Shown here piece by piece: positions 16,566 to 26,866 of a stretch of 64,000 nucleotides of DNA. Position 1 is the stretch's first letter. Each line of letters starts with the position of its first letter. Origin of the DNA: SG8-41 sp963699525 (lineage in GTDB: Bacteria > Pseudomonadota > Gammaproteobacteria > Burkholderiales > SG8-41); contig CAVOUI010000009.1 in the NCBI GenBank assembly GCA_963699525.1, forward strand, positions 434,001-498,000, written 5' to 3'. The translations under genes were made by a program, and so were the position numbers. A model generated the notes under the pieces. The model was given only the letters and a program-made list of their open reading frames with translations. It was not told the origin of the DNA and ran no database searches.

Positions 16566-17474
16566 ATGGCCGATCGCCGCCTCCAGGTCTTCTACACCGT
16601 CGCCCGGCAGCTGAGCTTCACCAAGGCGGCGGAGCAGTTGTTCATGACGCAGCCCGCCGTGACGTTCCAGGTGAAGCAGCTCGAGGAGCAGTTCAACGCG
16701 CGCCTGTTCGAGCGCAGCCACGGCAAGATCGGACTTACGCCGGCGGGGCGGCTGGTCATGGACTACGCCGAGCGCATTCTCGCGCTGTCGGAGGAGATGG
16801 AAACGCGGGTCGGCGAGCTGACCGGCGCGATGAGCGGGCCGCTGCTGCTGGGGGCGAGCACGACCATCGCCGAGTTCGTGCTGCCCCGGATCCTCGGCGA
16901 GTTCAAGGTGGCGCATCCCCAGGTGCACGCGCATCTCACGGTCGGCAACTCGGAGACGATCGAGCACCGCGTGGCGGATCACGCGCTCGATCTCGGCCTG
17001 ATCGAGTCGCCCTCGCACCTCCCGGGCGTCATGACCGAGGTGTGCTGCGAGGACGAGCTGGTGCTGATCTGCGCGCCCGCGCACCGGTTCGCGCGGTGCG
17101 CGAGCGTGGCGCCGGGCGAGCTCGTGGGCGAGCCGTTCGTGAGCCGCGAGCTCGGCTCGGGCACCCGCGAGTTCACGGACCAGTACCTGCGGGGCTGCCA
17201 GGTCGCGCCCGAGGACCTCAATCTCGTGATGGAGCTCGGCAGCCCGGAGGCGATCAAGGGCGTGGTCGAGACCGGGCTCGGCGTGTCGATCATGTCGCGC
17301 GCGCGCGTGATGAAGGAGCGCAAGCTCGGCATGCTGGCGGCGGTGCCGCTCGAGCCGCGGCTGATCCGCACCTTTTCATTTGTGCACCCGAGGGAGAGAT
17401 TCCGCTCGAAGCTGCTCACCTCGTTCGTCGAGTTCGCCACCGCGCGGATGCAGAAGCTCGCGAACGAGGCATGA
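16566..17474 (+). CDS. LysR family transcriptional regulator (CysL/CbbR-like)
   Basis: A 302-residue LysR regulator. The N-terminal winged HTH reads QVFYTVARQLSFTKAAEQL, MTQPAVTFQVKQLEEQ and LFERSHGKIGLTPAG. The effector domain carries LLLGASTTIAEFVLP, LTVGNSETIEHRV and the typical VETGLGVSIMSR. The HTH and effector blocks resemble the CysL/YeiE/CbbR group. It lies between lplT (divergent) and alr (next gene, one base after its stop), so it is probably transcribed with alr. Its effector and targets cannot be read from the sequence. Confidence 0.9.
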   Translation: MADRRLQVFYTVARQLSFTKAAEQLFMTQPAVTFQVKQLEEQFNARLFERSHGKIGLTPAGRLVMDYAERILALSEEMETRVGELTGAMSGPLLLGASTTIAEFVLPRILGEFKVAHPQVHAHLTVGNSETIEHRVADHALDLGLIESPSHLPGVMTEVCCEDELVLICAPAHRFARCASVAPGELVGEPFVSRELGSGTREFTDQYLRGCQVAPEDLNLVMELGSPEAIKGVVETGLGVSIMSRARVMKERKLGMLAAVPLEPRLIRTFSFVHPRERFRSKLLTSFVEFATARMQKLANEA

Positions 17475-17475
17475 T

Positions 17476-18540
17476 GTGCGGCCGCTGTTCGCCACCATCG
17501 ACGCCGCCGCGCTGAAGCACAACCTGGCAGTCGTGCGCCGGAATGCTCCGCGCTCGCGCGTGCTCGCGGTGGTCAAGGCCAATGCCTACGGCCACGGCCT
17601 CCTGCGGGCAGCAGCGGCGCTGTCGGAAGCCGACGGCTTCGCGCTGCTCGAACTGGAGGACGCGGTGCGGCTGCGCGAGGCCGGGGTCCGGAGCCGCATC
17701 GTGCTGCTCGAGGGTTTCTTCGAGCGCGGCGAGCTCGCGGCGCTGGTCGAGCACCGGCTTGCCACCGTGGTGCACGCCTTGGACCAGGTGGCGGCGCTCG
17801 ACGCGCTTCCCCGGGACGCAAAGCTCGACGTCCTCCTCAAGGTGAACACCGGCATGAACCGGCTGGGGCTCGCGCCTTCCGATTACCCGGCCGCGCTGGA
17901 GCGGCTGCAGCGCAATGCGGGCGTCGGCAGCATCACGCTGTTCACGCATTTTGCGGACGCCGACGATGCGCGCGGCGTGGCCTGGCAGCTCGAGCGCTTG
18001 CGGCAGCTGCCCGGCTACGGCACGCTTCCCCGCTGCCTCGCGAACTCCGCCGCGATCCTGCGCTACCCGGAAACCCACTGCGACTGGGTCCGGCCCGGCA
18101 TCATGCTCTACGGCTGCTCGCCGTTTCCCGAAGGCACGGGCAGCGAGGCGGGACTGAGGCCGGTCATGACGCTCGAGAGCCGGATCATCGCGGTGCAGGA
18201 CCTGAAGCCGGGCGACGCGGTGGGCTACGGGGGTGCCTTCCAGGCTGACCGCGCCATGCGAGTGGGCATCGTCGCCTGCGGCTACGCGGACGGCTACCCG
18301 CGCCACGCGCCGACCGGCACCCCGATCGCGGTGGAGGGCCGGATGACGCGCACCCTCGGCCGCGTCTCCATGGACATGCTGTGCGCGGACTTGACTGCGG
18401 TCCCGGGAGCGGGCGTTGGCGCGCGGGTCGTCCTGTGGGGCGAGGGCGTTCCCGTGGAACGCGTCGCGGCGGCGGCAGGGACCGTAGGCTATCAGCTGCT
18501 GTGCGCGGTTGCGCCGCGCGTCCGGATCGTGGAAAAGTAA
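17476..18540 (+). CDS. alr: Alanine racemase
   Basis: A 354-residue PLP enzyme that interconverts L- and D-alanine for peptidoglycan. The PLP lysine lies in VVKANAYGHG (about residue 34) and the catalytic tyrosine in GYGGAF (about 252). Further family blocks are LLKVNTGMNRLG, NSAAILRYPETH and LGRVSMDMLCADLT. The GTG at 17476, one base after the LysR stop, puts the start just before RPLFATIDAAALKHNL, the usual beginning. The longer upstream frame only shadows the LysR gene. Confidence 0.94.
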   Translation: MRPLFATIDAAALKHNLAVVRRNAPRSRVLAVVKANAYGHGLLRAAAALSEADGFALLELEDAVRLREAGVRSRIVLLEGFFERGELAALVEHRLATVVHALDQVAALDALPRDAKLDVLLKVNTGMNRLGLAPSDYPAALERLQRNAGVGSITLFTHFADADDARGVAWQLERLRQLPGYGTLPRCLANSAAILRYPETHCDWVRPGIMLYGCSPFPEGTGSEAGLRPVMTLESRIIAVQDLKPGDAVGYGGAFQADRAMRVGIVACGYADGYPRHAPTGTPIAVEGRMTRTLGRVSMDMLCADLTAVPGAGVGARVVLWGEGVPVERVAAAAGTVGYQLLCAVAPRVRIVEK

Positions 18541-18602
18541 TGCTGACTCCCGGGTCGCCGCCCGGTGTATCATTTTCCGGACCGATCGCCCGCGCCGCGG
18601 CC

Positions 18603-19031
18603 ATGTCGCACTATCCTCCCCCTCTCCAGCGCTACGCCGTGGCCGTCGCCGCGGTAGCCGTCGCGTTTGCGATCCGCTACGGCATCTACGGCACCCTGGA
18701 CAACCGGATCCCGTTCGGGTTCTTCACATCAGCCACCCTGATCGCCGCGTGGTACGGCGGTCTCGGACCGGGGCTGCTCGCCGCGCTCGCGGGCCTGGTG
18801 TTAGCGGACTATTTCTTCCTGACGCCGCATGCAGCGGGAGCGGCTTACGGCGAGGCCGAGCGCACCGCCATCGGCATTTATGCCATGAACGCCGCGCTGA
18901 TCGTAGTGTTGTTCGCGCTGCTCCACATGCGCCTGCGTGGTCTCGAGGACAAACTCGGGAGCGGCGATTCCGGGGGACGCGCCTCGGCGACTCCGGAGCG
19001 CGAGGCCCGCGGCCACCCGCAACCCCGCTGA
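18603..19031 (+). CDS. DUF4118 membrane protein
   Basis: A 142-residue protein with four predicted membrane helices matching the DUF4118 module of KdpD-like sensor kinases: RIPFGFFTSATLIAAWYGG, LGPGLLAALAGLVLADYFF, then a final helix IYAMNAALIVVLFALLHM. No kinase domain follows, only a short polar tail. I chose the ATG at 18603. An in-frame ATG at 18540, overlapping the alr stop, would add 21 residues and couple it to alr. It sits between alr and radA and may be an orphan membrane sensor or structural module. Confidence 0.7.
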   Translation: MSHYPPPLQRYAVAVAAVAVAFAIRYGIYGTLDNRIPFGFFTSATLIAAWYGGLGPGLLAALAGLVLADYFFLTPHAAGAAYGEAERTAIGIYAMNAALIVVLFALLHMRLRGLEDKLGSGDSGGRASATPEREARGHPQPR

Positions 19032-19065
19032 ATCACGGCGGGCGCTGCTCAGCGCTATTTGGCCG

Positions 19066-20439
<1,374 letters not shown>

Positions 20440-20447
20440 AATACGTT

Positions 20448-20480
20448 CCCTCTCCGCTCGGGAGAGGGTAGGGTGAGGGG
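20448..20480. repeat. CCCTCTCC/GGAGAGGG REP-like palindrome, copy 1
   Basis: CCCTCTCC, a four-base loop, GGGAGAGGG, then TAGGGTGAGGGG. It lies nine bases after the radA stop and 24 before the ligase start, so it may also act as a terminator hairpin. A related element occurs at 58561-58597. Such CCCTC...GAGGG(C)TAGGGTGAGGG units are dispersed between genes in many Proteobacteria. Confidence 0.6.
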
Positions 20481-20503
20481 TATTATTGAGACGGATCCTT
20501 CCC

Positions 20504-22147
20504 ATGGCACGCACCAACCCGTATGACGTCGGTCTCGACAAGAACGCGGCGAACTACGCACCGCTCACGCCGCTGTCGCTGCTGGCGCGCACGGCCCACA
20601 TCTATCCCGCGCGCATAGCGGTCATCCACGGCGACTGGCAGCTCACGTGGAGGGAGGTCTACGCGCGCTGCCGCCGGCTGGCCTCCGCGCTGAGCAGGCG
20701 CGGTATCGGCGAGGGGGACACGGTTGCCGCGATGCTGCCCAACGTGCCGGCGATGTACGAAATGCATTTCGGCGTGGCGATGGCGGGCGCGGTCCTGAAC
20801 ACCCTCAACACGCGGCTCGACGCGGAGACGATCGCGTTCATGCTCGAGCATACGGGGGCGAAGGTGCTGGTCACGGATCGCGAATTCTCGGTCACGGTCG
20901 AGCGCGCGCTCTCCCGGCTCAAGAATCGTCCCCTGGTGATCGACGTGGATGACCCGCAGCACGACGGCGGAAAGCTCCTCGGCGAAACCGATTACGAGCG
21001 CTTCATCGCCGGCGGGAGCCCTGATTTCGACTGGCACCTGCCCGCCGACGAATGGGAGGCGATCTCCGTCAATTACACCTCGGGAACGACCGGCGACCCC
21101 AAGGGCGTGGTCTACCATCATCGCGGCGCGTACCTGAACGCGCTGTCCAACATCGTGAGCTGGGGCATGCCGCCGCACCCGGTGTACCTGTGGACGCTGC
21201 CGATGTTCCACTGCAACGGATGGTGCTTCACCTGGACGGTTGCCGCCGCCGCCGGTACCAACGTCTGCCTGCGGAAAGTCGAGGCGAAGGCCGTATTCGA
21301 TCTCATCCGGAAGCATCGCGTCACGCATTACTGCGGCGCGCCGATCGTGCACGGCATGCTGATCAATGCGCCGCAGGAATGGAAGGAGAACATCCGTCAC
21401 CGGGTCTCCTGCCTGGTCGCGGCCGCGGCCCCGCCGGCGGCGATCATCGAGGGCATGCAGCGGATGGGCTTCGACATCACCCATGTCTACGGGCTCACGG
21501 AGACTTACGGTCCGGCGGCAGTGTGCGCGAAGCACGAGGAATGGGACCAGCTGCCGCTCGACAAGCGCGTCGAGATGTACGGGCGCCAGGGCGTCTGGTA
21601 CCACGCCCAGGACCACATGACCGTGATCGATCCTGTTACCATGAAGCCGGTACCGTGGGACGGCGAAACGATGGGTGAAGTGATGTTTCGCGGCAACCTC
21701 ACGATGAAGGGCTACCTCAAGAACGAGAAAGCGACGCGCGACGCCTTTGCGGGGGGGTGGTTTCACACCGGCGACCTGGGCGTCGTGCAGCCCGACGGAT
21801 ACGTCAAGATCAAGGACCGTGCCAAGGATGTCATCATCTCGGGGGGCGAGAACATCTCTTCGCTGGAGGTCGAGGACGTCCTCTACCGGCATCCGGCCGT
21901 GATGGCGGCCGCGGTCGTGGCGCAACCCGATCCGAAATGGGGCGAGGTGCCGTGCGCGTTCGTCGAGCTCAAGGAGGGCGCCGGCGTGACGGAGGACGAG
22001 ATTCTCGAGTACTGCCGTGCGCGCCTCGCGCGCTTCAAGGCGCCGAAGCGCGTGGTGTTCGGCGAGCTGCCGAAGACTTCCACCGGCAAGATCCAGAAAT
22101 TCGTCCTGCGCGAGAAAGTGAAATCGTCCTCCGCCATCAATACCTAG
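20504..22147 (+). CDS. Acyl-CoA synthetase (AMP-forming)
   Basis: A 547-residue ANL-family ligase that activates a carboxylic acid to its CoA thioester via an acyl-adenylate. Motifs are P-loop YTSGTTGDPKGVVYHH (near 188), YGLTETYGPA (near 330), GWFHTGDLGVVQPDGYVKIKDRAKD, and the C-terminal KTSTGKIQKF with the catalytic lysine. It resembles the medium-/short-chain (AlkK-like, methylmalonyl/acyl) subgroup that has FHCNGWCFTW. It is followed 19 bases later by a LivG ATPase, so ligase and importer probably share a transcript: take up an acid, then activate it. Confidence 0.88.
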   Translation: MARTNPYDVGLDKNAANYAPLTPLSLLARTAHIYPARIAVIHGDWQLTWREVYARCRRLASALSRRGIGEGDTVAAMLPNVPAMYEMHFGVAMAGAVLNTLNTRLDAETIAFMLEHTGAKVLVTDREFSVTVERALSRLKNRPLVIDVDDPQHDGGKLLGETDYERFIAGGSPDFDWHLPADEWEAISVNYTSGTTGDPKGVVYHHRGAYLNALSNIVSWGMPPHPVYLWTLPMFHCNGWCFTWTVAAAAGTNVCLRKVEAKAVFDLIRKHRVTHYCGAPIVHGMLINAPQEWKENIRHRVSCLVAAAAPPAAIIEGMQRMGFDITHVYGLTETYGPAAVCAKHEEWDQLPLDKRVEMYGRQGVWYHAQDHMTVIDPVTMKPVPWDGETMGEVMFRGNLTMKGYLKNEKATRDAFAGGWFHTGDLGVVQPDGYVKIKDRAKDVIISGGENISSLEVEDVLYRHPAVMAAAVVAQPDPKWGEVPCAFVELKEGAGVTEDEILEYCRARLARFKAPKRVVFGELPKTSTGKIQKFVLREKVKSSSAINT

Positions 22148-22166
22148 CGCCGGTGAATGGTGAATC

Positions 22167-22925
22167 GTGAGCAATTCCGAGCACATCCTTGAAACCCGCG
22201 GCCTGACGAAGGAGTTCAAGGGCTTCCTCGCGGTGAAGAACGTCGGCCTCAGGGTGAAACGCGGCACGATCCATGCCCTGATTGGACCGAACGGCGCGGG
22301 CAAGACCACCTGTTTCAACCTGCTCACCAAGTTCCTCGAGCCGACCGCGGGCGAAATCCTCTACAAGGACGTTGACGTCACCCGCGCCAGGCCGGCCGAC
22401 ATCGCGCGTCGCGGCGTCATCCGTTCGTTCCAGATCTCGGCCGTGTTTCCCCACCTGACCGTGCTCGAAAACGTGCGCATTGCGCTGCAACGCAAGCTCG
22501 GAAATTCGTTTCACTTCTGGAAATCGGAAACGGTGCTCGACGAGCTCAACGCTCGGGCGCTCGAACTGCTGGACGCGGTCGATCTTGCCGGATTCGCCGG
22601 CACCGTGACCGTGGAGATGCCGTATGGCCGCAAGCGTGCGCTCGAGATTGCGACGACGCTCGCCATGGATCCGGAACTGATGCTGCTCGATGAGCCCACC
22701 GCCGGGATGGGGCACGAGGACGTCGATCGCGTGACCCAGGTCATCCGCCGGGTGGCGAAGGGGCGCACGGTGCTGATGGTCGAGCACAACATGAGCGTCG
22801 TGGCCGGAATTTCGGACACCATCACCGTGCTCCAGCGCGGCTCGATCCTCGCCGAGGGGCCGTACGCCGAGGTGTCGAAGAATCCCCAGGTGATGGAAGC
22901 CTACATGGGGACCGGGCATGGCTGA
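22167..22925 (+). CDS. livG: Branched-chain-type ABC transporter ATPase LivG
   Basis: A 252-residue ATPase of the HAAT (hydrophobic amino acid) importer class. Walker A is GPNGAGKTT. The usual LSGGQ signature is degenerate (VEMPYGRKRALEIA), a known trait of many LivG proteins. Walker B is LMLLDEPTAGM, and the family-specific VEHNMSVV follows. The start is GTG 22167. It overlaps livF by eight bases. With a CoA ligase upstream, the importer probably carries an organic or aromatic acid rather than leucine. Confidence 0.87.
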   Translation: MSNSEHILETRGLTKEFKGFLAVKNVGLRVKRGTIHALIGPNGAGKTTCFNLLTKFLEPTAGEILYKDVDVTRARPADIARRGVIRSFQISAVFPHLTVLENVRIALQRKLGNSFHFWKSETVLDELNARALELLDAVDLAGFAGTVTVEMPYGRKRALEIATTLAMDPELMLLDEPTAGMGHEDVDRVTQVIRRVAKGRTVLMVEHNMSVVAGISDTITVLQRGSILAEGPYAEVSKNPQVMEAYMGTGHG

Positions 22926-23628
22926 GACGCGCGAGATGCTGCGGGTTGCCAACCTGCATGCGTGGTACGGGGAATCCCACGTCCTGCACGGCATGGATTT
23001 CACCGTCAACCGCGGTGAGGTGGTGACGCTGCTCGGCCGCAATGGCGCCGGCCGCACCTCCACGCTGAAGAGCATCCTCGGCATGGTCGGCAGGCGCAGC
23101 GGGTCCATTGTGATCAACGGCGTGGAAACGGTCGGCATGCCCCCCTACCGGATTGCGCGCCTGGGCATCGGTTACTGCCCGGAGGAGCGGGGCATCTTCG
23201 CGAGCCTGTCCACCGAGGAGAACCTTCTGCTGCCGCCGCAGGTGCAGGAGGGCGGCCTGTCGGTCGACGAGCTCTACCAGATGTTCCCGAACCTGCAGGA
23301 GCGGCGCGCGAGCCAGGGGACGCGGCTATCGGGCGGCGAGCAGCAGATGCTGGCGATGGCGCGGATCCTGCGCACGGGGGCGCAGCTGCTGCTGCTCGAC
23401 GAGATCACCGAAGGCCTTGCGCCCGTGATCGTGCAGTCGCTCGGGCGCATCATCCTGCAGCTCAAGCAGCGCGGTTTCACCATCGTGCTGGTCGAGCAGA
23501 ACTTCCGCTTTGCCGCGCCGCTCGCCGACCGCCATTACATCGTGGAGCGCGGGCGGATCGCGCAAGGGTTTCCCGCGGCGGAGCTGCAATCGAAAATGGT
23601 CGTGCTGCACGAGTATCTGGGCGTTTGA
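22918..23628 (+). CDS. livF: Branched-chain-type ABC transporter ATPase LivF (Walker A Lys replaced by Arg)
   Basis: A 236-residue LivF-like ATPase. The signature is LSGGEQQMLAMARIL, Walker B is LLLLDEITEGLAP, and the H-loop position reads LVEQNF, as is usual for LivF. Walker A reads GRNGAGRTS, so the phosphate-binding lysine is arginine (codon CGC). The rest is intact and the gene sits in a complete operon, so it is probably functional, possibly relying on LivG for hydrolysis. It overlaps livG by eight bases. Confidence 0.87.
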   Translation: MAETREMLRVANLHAWYGESHVLHGMDFTVNRGEVVTLLGRNGAGRTSTLKSILGMVGRRSGSIVINGVETVGMPPYRIARLGIGYCPEERGIFASLSTEENLLLPPQVQEGGLSVDELYQMFPNLQERRASQGTRLSGGEQQMLAMARILRTGAQLLLLDEITEGLAPVIVQSLGRIILQLKQRGFTIVLVEQNFRFAAPLADRHYIVERGRIAQGFPAAELQSKMVVLHEYLGV

Positions 23629-23667
23629 CGCACACTTCATCCAACCTTTGATATGGGGGACCAGAAA

Positions 23668-24879
23668 ATGTCAATCGGACGTGGTATGGGAATCGCGGCA
23701 GCGCTCGCACTGAGCGCGGGCTTCGCGCACGCGCAGATTTCTGACGGCGTGATCAAGATCGGGGTGATGAACGACCAGTCGGGCACCTACGCCGACCTGG
23801 CCGGTCCCGGCTCGGTGGTTGCCGCGCGCATGGCCGTCGAGGACTTCGGCGCGGCGAAGAAGGGCATGAAGGTCGAGATCGTGGTGGCCGACCACCAGAA
23901 CAAGCCCGAGGTCGGCTCCAGCATCGCGCGCCAGTGGTTCGACGTGGACAAGGTCGACGTCATCGTGGACGTGCCCACTTCGTCCGTCGTGCTGGCGGTG
24001 AACCAGATCGCGAGGGAGAAGAACAAGGTGCTGATCGTTTCGACCGGCGCCACCTCCGATCTCTACGGCAAGGCGTGCACGCCGAACTCGCTCCACTGGA
24101 CGTACGACACCTGGTCGCTCGGCAATGGCACCGGAACAGCGGTGGTCAAGACCGGCGGCAACACCTGGTTCTTCCTCACCGCGGACTACGCCTTCGGGCA
24201 CGCGCTCGAGCGCGACACCGAAGCAGTCGTGCTGAAGAACGGCGGCAAGGTGTTGGGCAAGGTGCGCCATCCGTTCCCTTCGGCCGACATGTCGTCGTTC
24301 CTGCTCCAGGCCCAGGCCTCCAAGGCGAAGATCATCGGCCTCGCCAATGCCGGCGCCGACACGATCAACGCCCTCAAGCAGGGTTCCGAGTTCGGCATCG
24401 TGAAGGGCGGCCAGCAGTTTGCCGGATTGCTGGTGTTCCTGACCGATGTGCACTCGCTCGGATTGAACATAGCGCAGGGGCTGCTTCTGACCGAGTCGTT
24501 CTACTGGGATCTCAACGACCGGACGCGCGGCTTCTCCATGCGCTTTGCAAAGCTGCACAAGGGAGCGATGCCGACCATGGGGCAGGCGGGCGTGTATTCG
24601 GCCGTGCTGCACTACTTGAAGGCGGTGGAAGCGCTGAAGTCGGATTCCCCCGGCGACAAGGTGGTTGCCAAGATGAAGGAGCTGCCGACCGACGACCCGG
24701 TCTTTGGCAAGGGCCGCGTGCGCGTCGACGGCCGGAAGATCCACGACATGTACCTGTTCGAGGTGAAGAAGCCGTCCGAGTCGAAAGGCCCGTGGGACTA
24801 CTACAAGCTGCGCGCGACAATCCCCGCCGAGGAGGCGTTCCGGCCGGAGAAGGACGGCGGTTGCCCGCTGGTGAAGTAG
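23668..24879 (+). CDS. Periplasmic binding protein of the Liv-type ABC importer
   Basis: A 403-residue type I periplasmic binding protein (LivK/HAAT class). A signal peptide (MGIAAALALSAGFAHAQ) is followed by SDGVIKIGVMNDQSGTYADL, the usual start of the ligand domain. I chose ATG 23668 because GGGGGA lies about eight bases before it; an in-frame ATG at 23653 overlaps that site. It lies between livF and the permease genes. The ligand is not evident, but proteins of this subgroup near CoA ligases often bind aromatic or short-chain acids. Confidence 0.86.
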   Translation: MSIGRGMGIAAALALSAGFAHAQISDGVIKIGVMNDQSGTYADLAGPGSVVAARMAVEDFGAAKKGMKVEIVVADHQNKPEVGSSIARQWFDVDKVDVIVDVPTSSVVLAVNQIAREKNKVLIVSTGATSDLYGKACTPNSLHWTYDTWSLGNGTGTAVVKTGGNTWFFLTADYAFGHALERDTEAVVLKNGGKVLGKVRHPFPSADMSSFLLQAQASKAKIIGLANAGADTINALKQGSEFGIVKGGQQFAGLLVFLTDVHSLGLNIAQGLLLTESFYWDLNDRTRGFSMRFAKLHKGAMPTMGQAGVYSAVLHYLKAVEALKSDSPGDKVVAKMKELPTDDPVFGKGRVRVDGRKIHDMYLFEVKKPSESKGPWDYYKLRATIPAEEAFRPEKDGGCPLVK

Positions 24880-24895
24880 GGGCGAGGGCGGAGGG

Positions 24896-25783
24896 ATGAG
24901 CGAGATCTTCGGCATCCCGACGCAGGCCCTCTTCGGGCAGCTGCTGATCGGGCTGATCAACGGCTCGTTCTACGCGCTGCTCTCGCTCGGGCTCGCGGTC
25001 ATCTTCGGGCTGCTCAACATCATCAACTTCACGCACGGCGCCCAGTACATGATGGGCGCCTTCTGCGCGTGGTTCCTGCTCAATAAGCTGGGAATCAACT
25101 ATTGGTGGGCGCTCGTCCTCGCGCCCATCATCATCGGCGCGACGGGGATGGTGATCGAGCGGCTCATGCTGTCCCGGCTGTACAAGCTCGACCACCTGTA
25201 CGGGTTGCTGCTCACGTTCGGCCTTGCGCTGATCTTCCAGGGCCTCTTCCGCCAGGAGTTCGGTTCCACCGGCCTTCCGTATGCCATTCCGAAAGCGCTC
25301 GAAGGCGGCCAGAACCTCGGGTTCATGTTTCTGCCGAATTACCGCGCCTGGGTGGTCGTGTGCTCGCTCATCGTGTGCCTTGCCACCTGGTTCATGATCG
25401 AGAAGACCAAACTGGGTTCGTACCTGCGCGCGGCGACCGAGAACCCGCAGCTCGTGCAGGCGTTCGGCATCAACGTGCCACGCATGGTCACGCTCACCTA
25501 CGGCTTCGGCGTGGGGCTTGCCGCCCTTGCGGGCGTGATGGCCGCGCCGATCTACAGCGTGAATCCATTGATGGGCGAGCACCTGATCATCGTGGTGTTT
25601 GCGGTGGTGGTGATCGGCGGCATGGGCTCGATCATGGGCTCGATCGTCACCGGCTTCGTGCTGGGGCTGGTCGAAGGGCTTACCAAGGTGTTCTACCCGG
25701 AGGCGTCCAACACCGTCATCTTCATCATCATGGCCATCGTACTCATGATCCGGCCGAGCGGCCTCTTCGGGACGCAGAAATAG
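24896..25783 (+). CDS. livH: ABC transporter permease LivH
   Basis: A 295-residue inner-membrane permease with about eight hydrophobic segments. It begins LFGQLLIGLINGSFYALLSLG, the characteristic LivH start, and has GLLNIINFTHGAQYM and GGMGSIMGSIVTGFVLG, the cytoplasmic coupling region. It starts 16 bases after the binding-protein stop and is followed by livM eight bases after its own stop. Confidence 0.9.
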   Translation: MSEIFGIPTQALFGQLLIGLINGSFYALLSLGLAVIFGLLNIINFTHGAQYMMGAFCAWFLLNKLGINYWWALVLAPIIIGATGMVIERLMLSRLYKLDHLYGLLLTFGLALIFQGLFRQEFGSTGLPYAIPKALEGGQNLGFMFLPNYRAWVVVCSLIVCLATWFMIEKTKLGSYLRAATENPQLVQAFGINVPRMVTLTYGFGVGLAALAGVMAAPIYSVNPLMGEHLIIVVFAVVVIGGMGSIMGSIVTGFVLGLVEGLTKVFYPEASNTVIFIIMAIVLMIRPSGLFGTQK

Positions 25784-25791
25784 CGCACGTC

Positions 25792-26763
25792 ATGGAAGCG
25801 CCTGCTGGACAGCGTAAGACGGGATGGTGGTGGGACCGCGTTCCACCGCACCAGCGCGCGGCGTTTCTCGTGATGCTGGTGTTCTTTGTGGCGGCACCGG
25901 CGGTGATCTACCCGGTGTTCCTGATGAAGGTGATGTGCTTCGCGCTGTTTGCCTGCGCCTTCAACCTGCTGCTCGGCTATGTCGGACTGCTCTCATTCGG
26001 CCACGCCATGTTCCTCGGCACGGCAGGCTACACGGCGGCGCACGCGGCCAAGGTGTGGGGATTTACGCCGGAGCTCGCCATCCTCGCCGGCGCGGCCGCG
26101 TCGTTCGCGCTCGGCCTCGTGTCGGGCCTCATCGCGATCCGGAGGCAAGGCATCTATTTTGCGATGATCACGCTTGCGCTCGCGCAGATGGTCTATTTTT
26201 TCTGCGTGCAAGTGCCGTTTACCCACGGTGAGGACGGCATCCAGGCGGTGCCGCGCGGGAAACTGTTCGGGGTCTTTGACCTCTCGGATGTCGGGGCGAT
26301 GTACGCGACCGTGCTCGTGGTCTTCGTCGCGTGCTTTCTCCTGATCTACCGCATCATTCATTCGCCGTTCGGGCAGGTGCTGAAGGCGATCCGCGAAAAC
26401 GAGCCGCGCGCGACCTCGCTCGGCTACGACGTGGACCGCTACAAGCTGCTCGCCTTCGTGCTCTCTGCGACACTTTCGGGCGTGGCCGGCGCCACCAACG
26501 CCCTGGTATTCCAGCTTGCGGCGCTCAACGCTGTGTACTGGACCATGTCGGGCGAAGTGGTGCTGATGACGCTCGTGGGGGGGCTCGGCACTATCTTCGG
26601 GCCGGTCGTCGGCGCGCTGGTCGTGCTCGCGATGGAAAACTATCTCGCGCAATTGGGTGCGTGGGTCACCATCGTGCAGGGCGCCATCTTCGTCGTCTGC
26701 GTGCTGACCTTCCGGCGCGGCGTGATCGGCGAGCTGGGACGCATCCTGAAGAAGCCGCTCTAG
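25792..26763 (+). CDS. livM: ABC transporter permease LivM
   Basis: A 323-residue permease with about nine hydrophobic segments, conserved block NLLLGYVGLLSFGHAMFLG and coupling region VGGLGTIFGPVVGA. The ATG at 25792 gives a polar N terminus MEAPAGQRKTGWWWDR before the first helix. A much longer in-frame opening upstream is the shadow of livH. It is the last gene of the ligase-livGF-binding protein-livHM operon. Confidence 0.9.
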   Translation: MEAPAGQRKTGWWWDRVPPHQRAAFLVMLVFFVAAPAVIYPVFLMKVMCFALFACAFNLLLGYVGLLSFGHAMFLGTAGYTAAHAAKVWGFTPELAILAGAAASFALGLVSGLIAIRRQGIYFAMITLALAQMVYFFCVQVPFTHGEDGIQAVPRGKLFGVFDLSDVGAMYATVLVVFVACFLLIYRIIHSPFGQVLKAIRENEPRATSLGYDVDRYKLLAFVLSATLSGVAGATNALVFQLAALNAVYWTMSGEVVLMTLVGGLGTIFGPVVGALVVLAMENYLAQLGAWVTIVQGAIFVVCVLTFRRGVIGELGRILKKPL

Positions 26764-26794
26764 GAGCTAGACCGCCCACAGTGTGGTCCGCGGT

Positions 26795-26822
26795 TTGTCG
26801 CGCGCGCGCCGTGCGGTAAAAT
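26795..26822 (+). promoter_or_regulatory. Candidate sigma-70 promoter for etfBA
   Basis: TTGTCG, a 16-base spacer, then TAAAAT, about 45 bases before the etfB ATG. Just upstream, 26776-26786 is the palindrome CCACAGTGTGG, which could end the liv transcript or serve as an operator. The -35 has four of six consensus bases and the -10 five of six. Inferred from pattern only. Confidence 0.4.
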
Positions 26823-26866
26823 GGCGGCCCTCTCAGAGCGAGTCGCGGCCATTCCGGAGCGCATTC

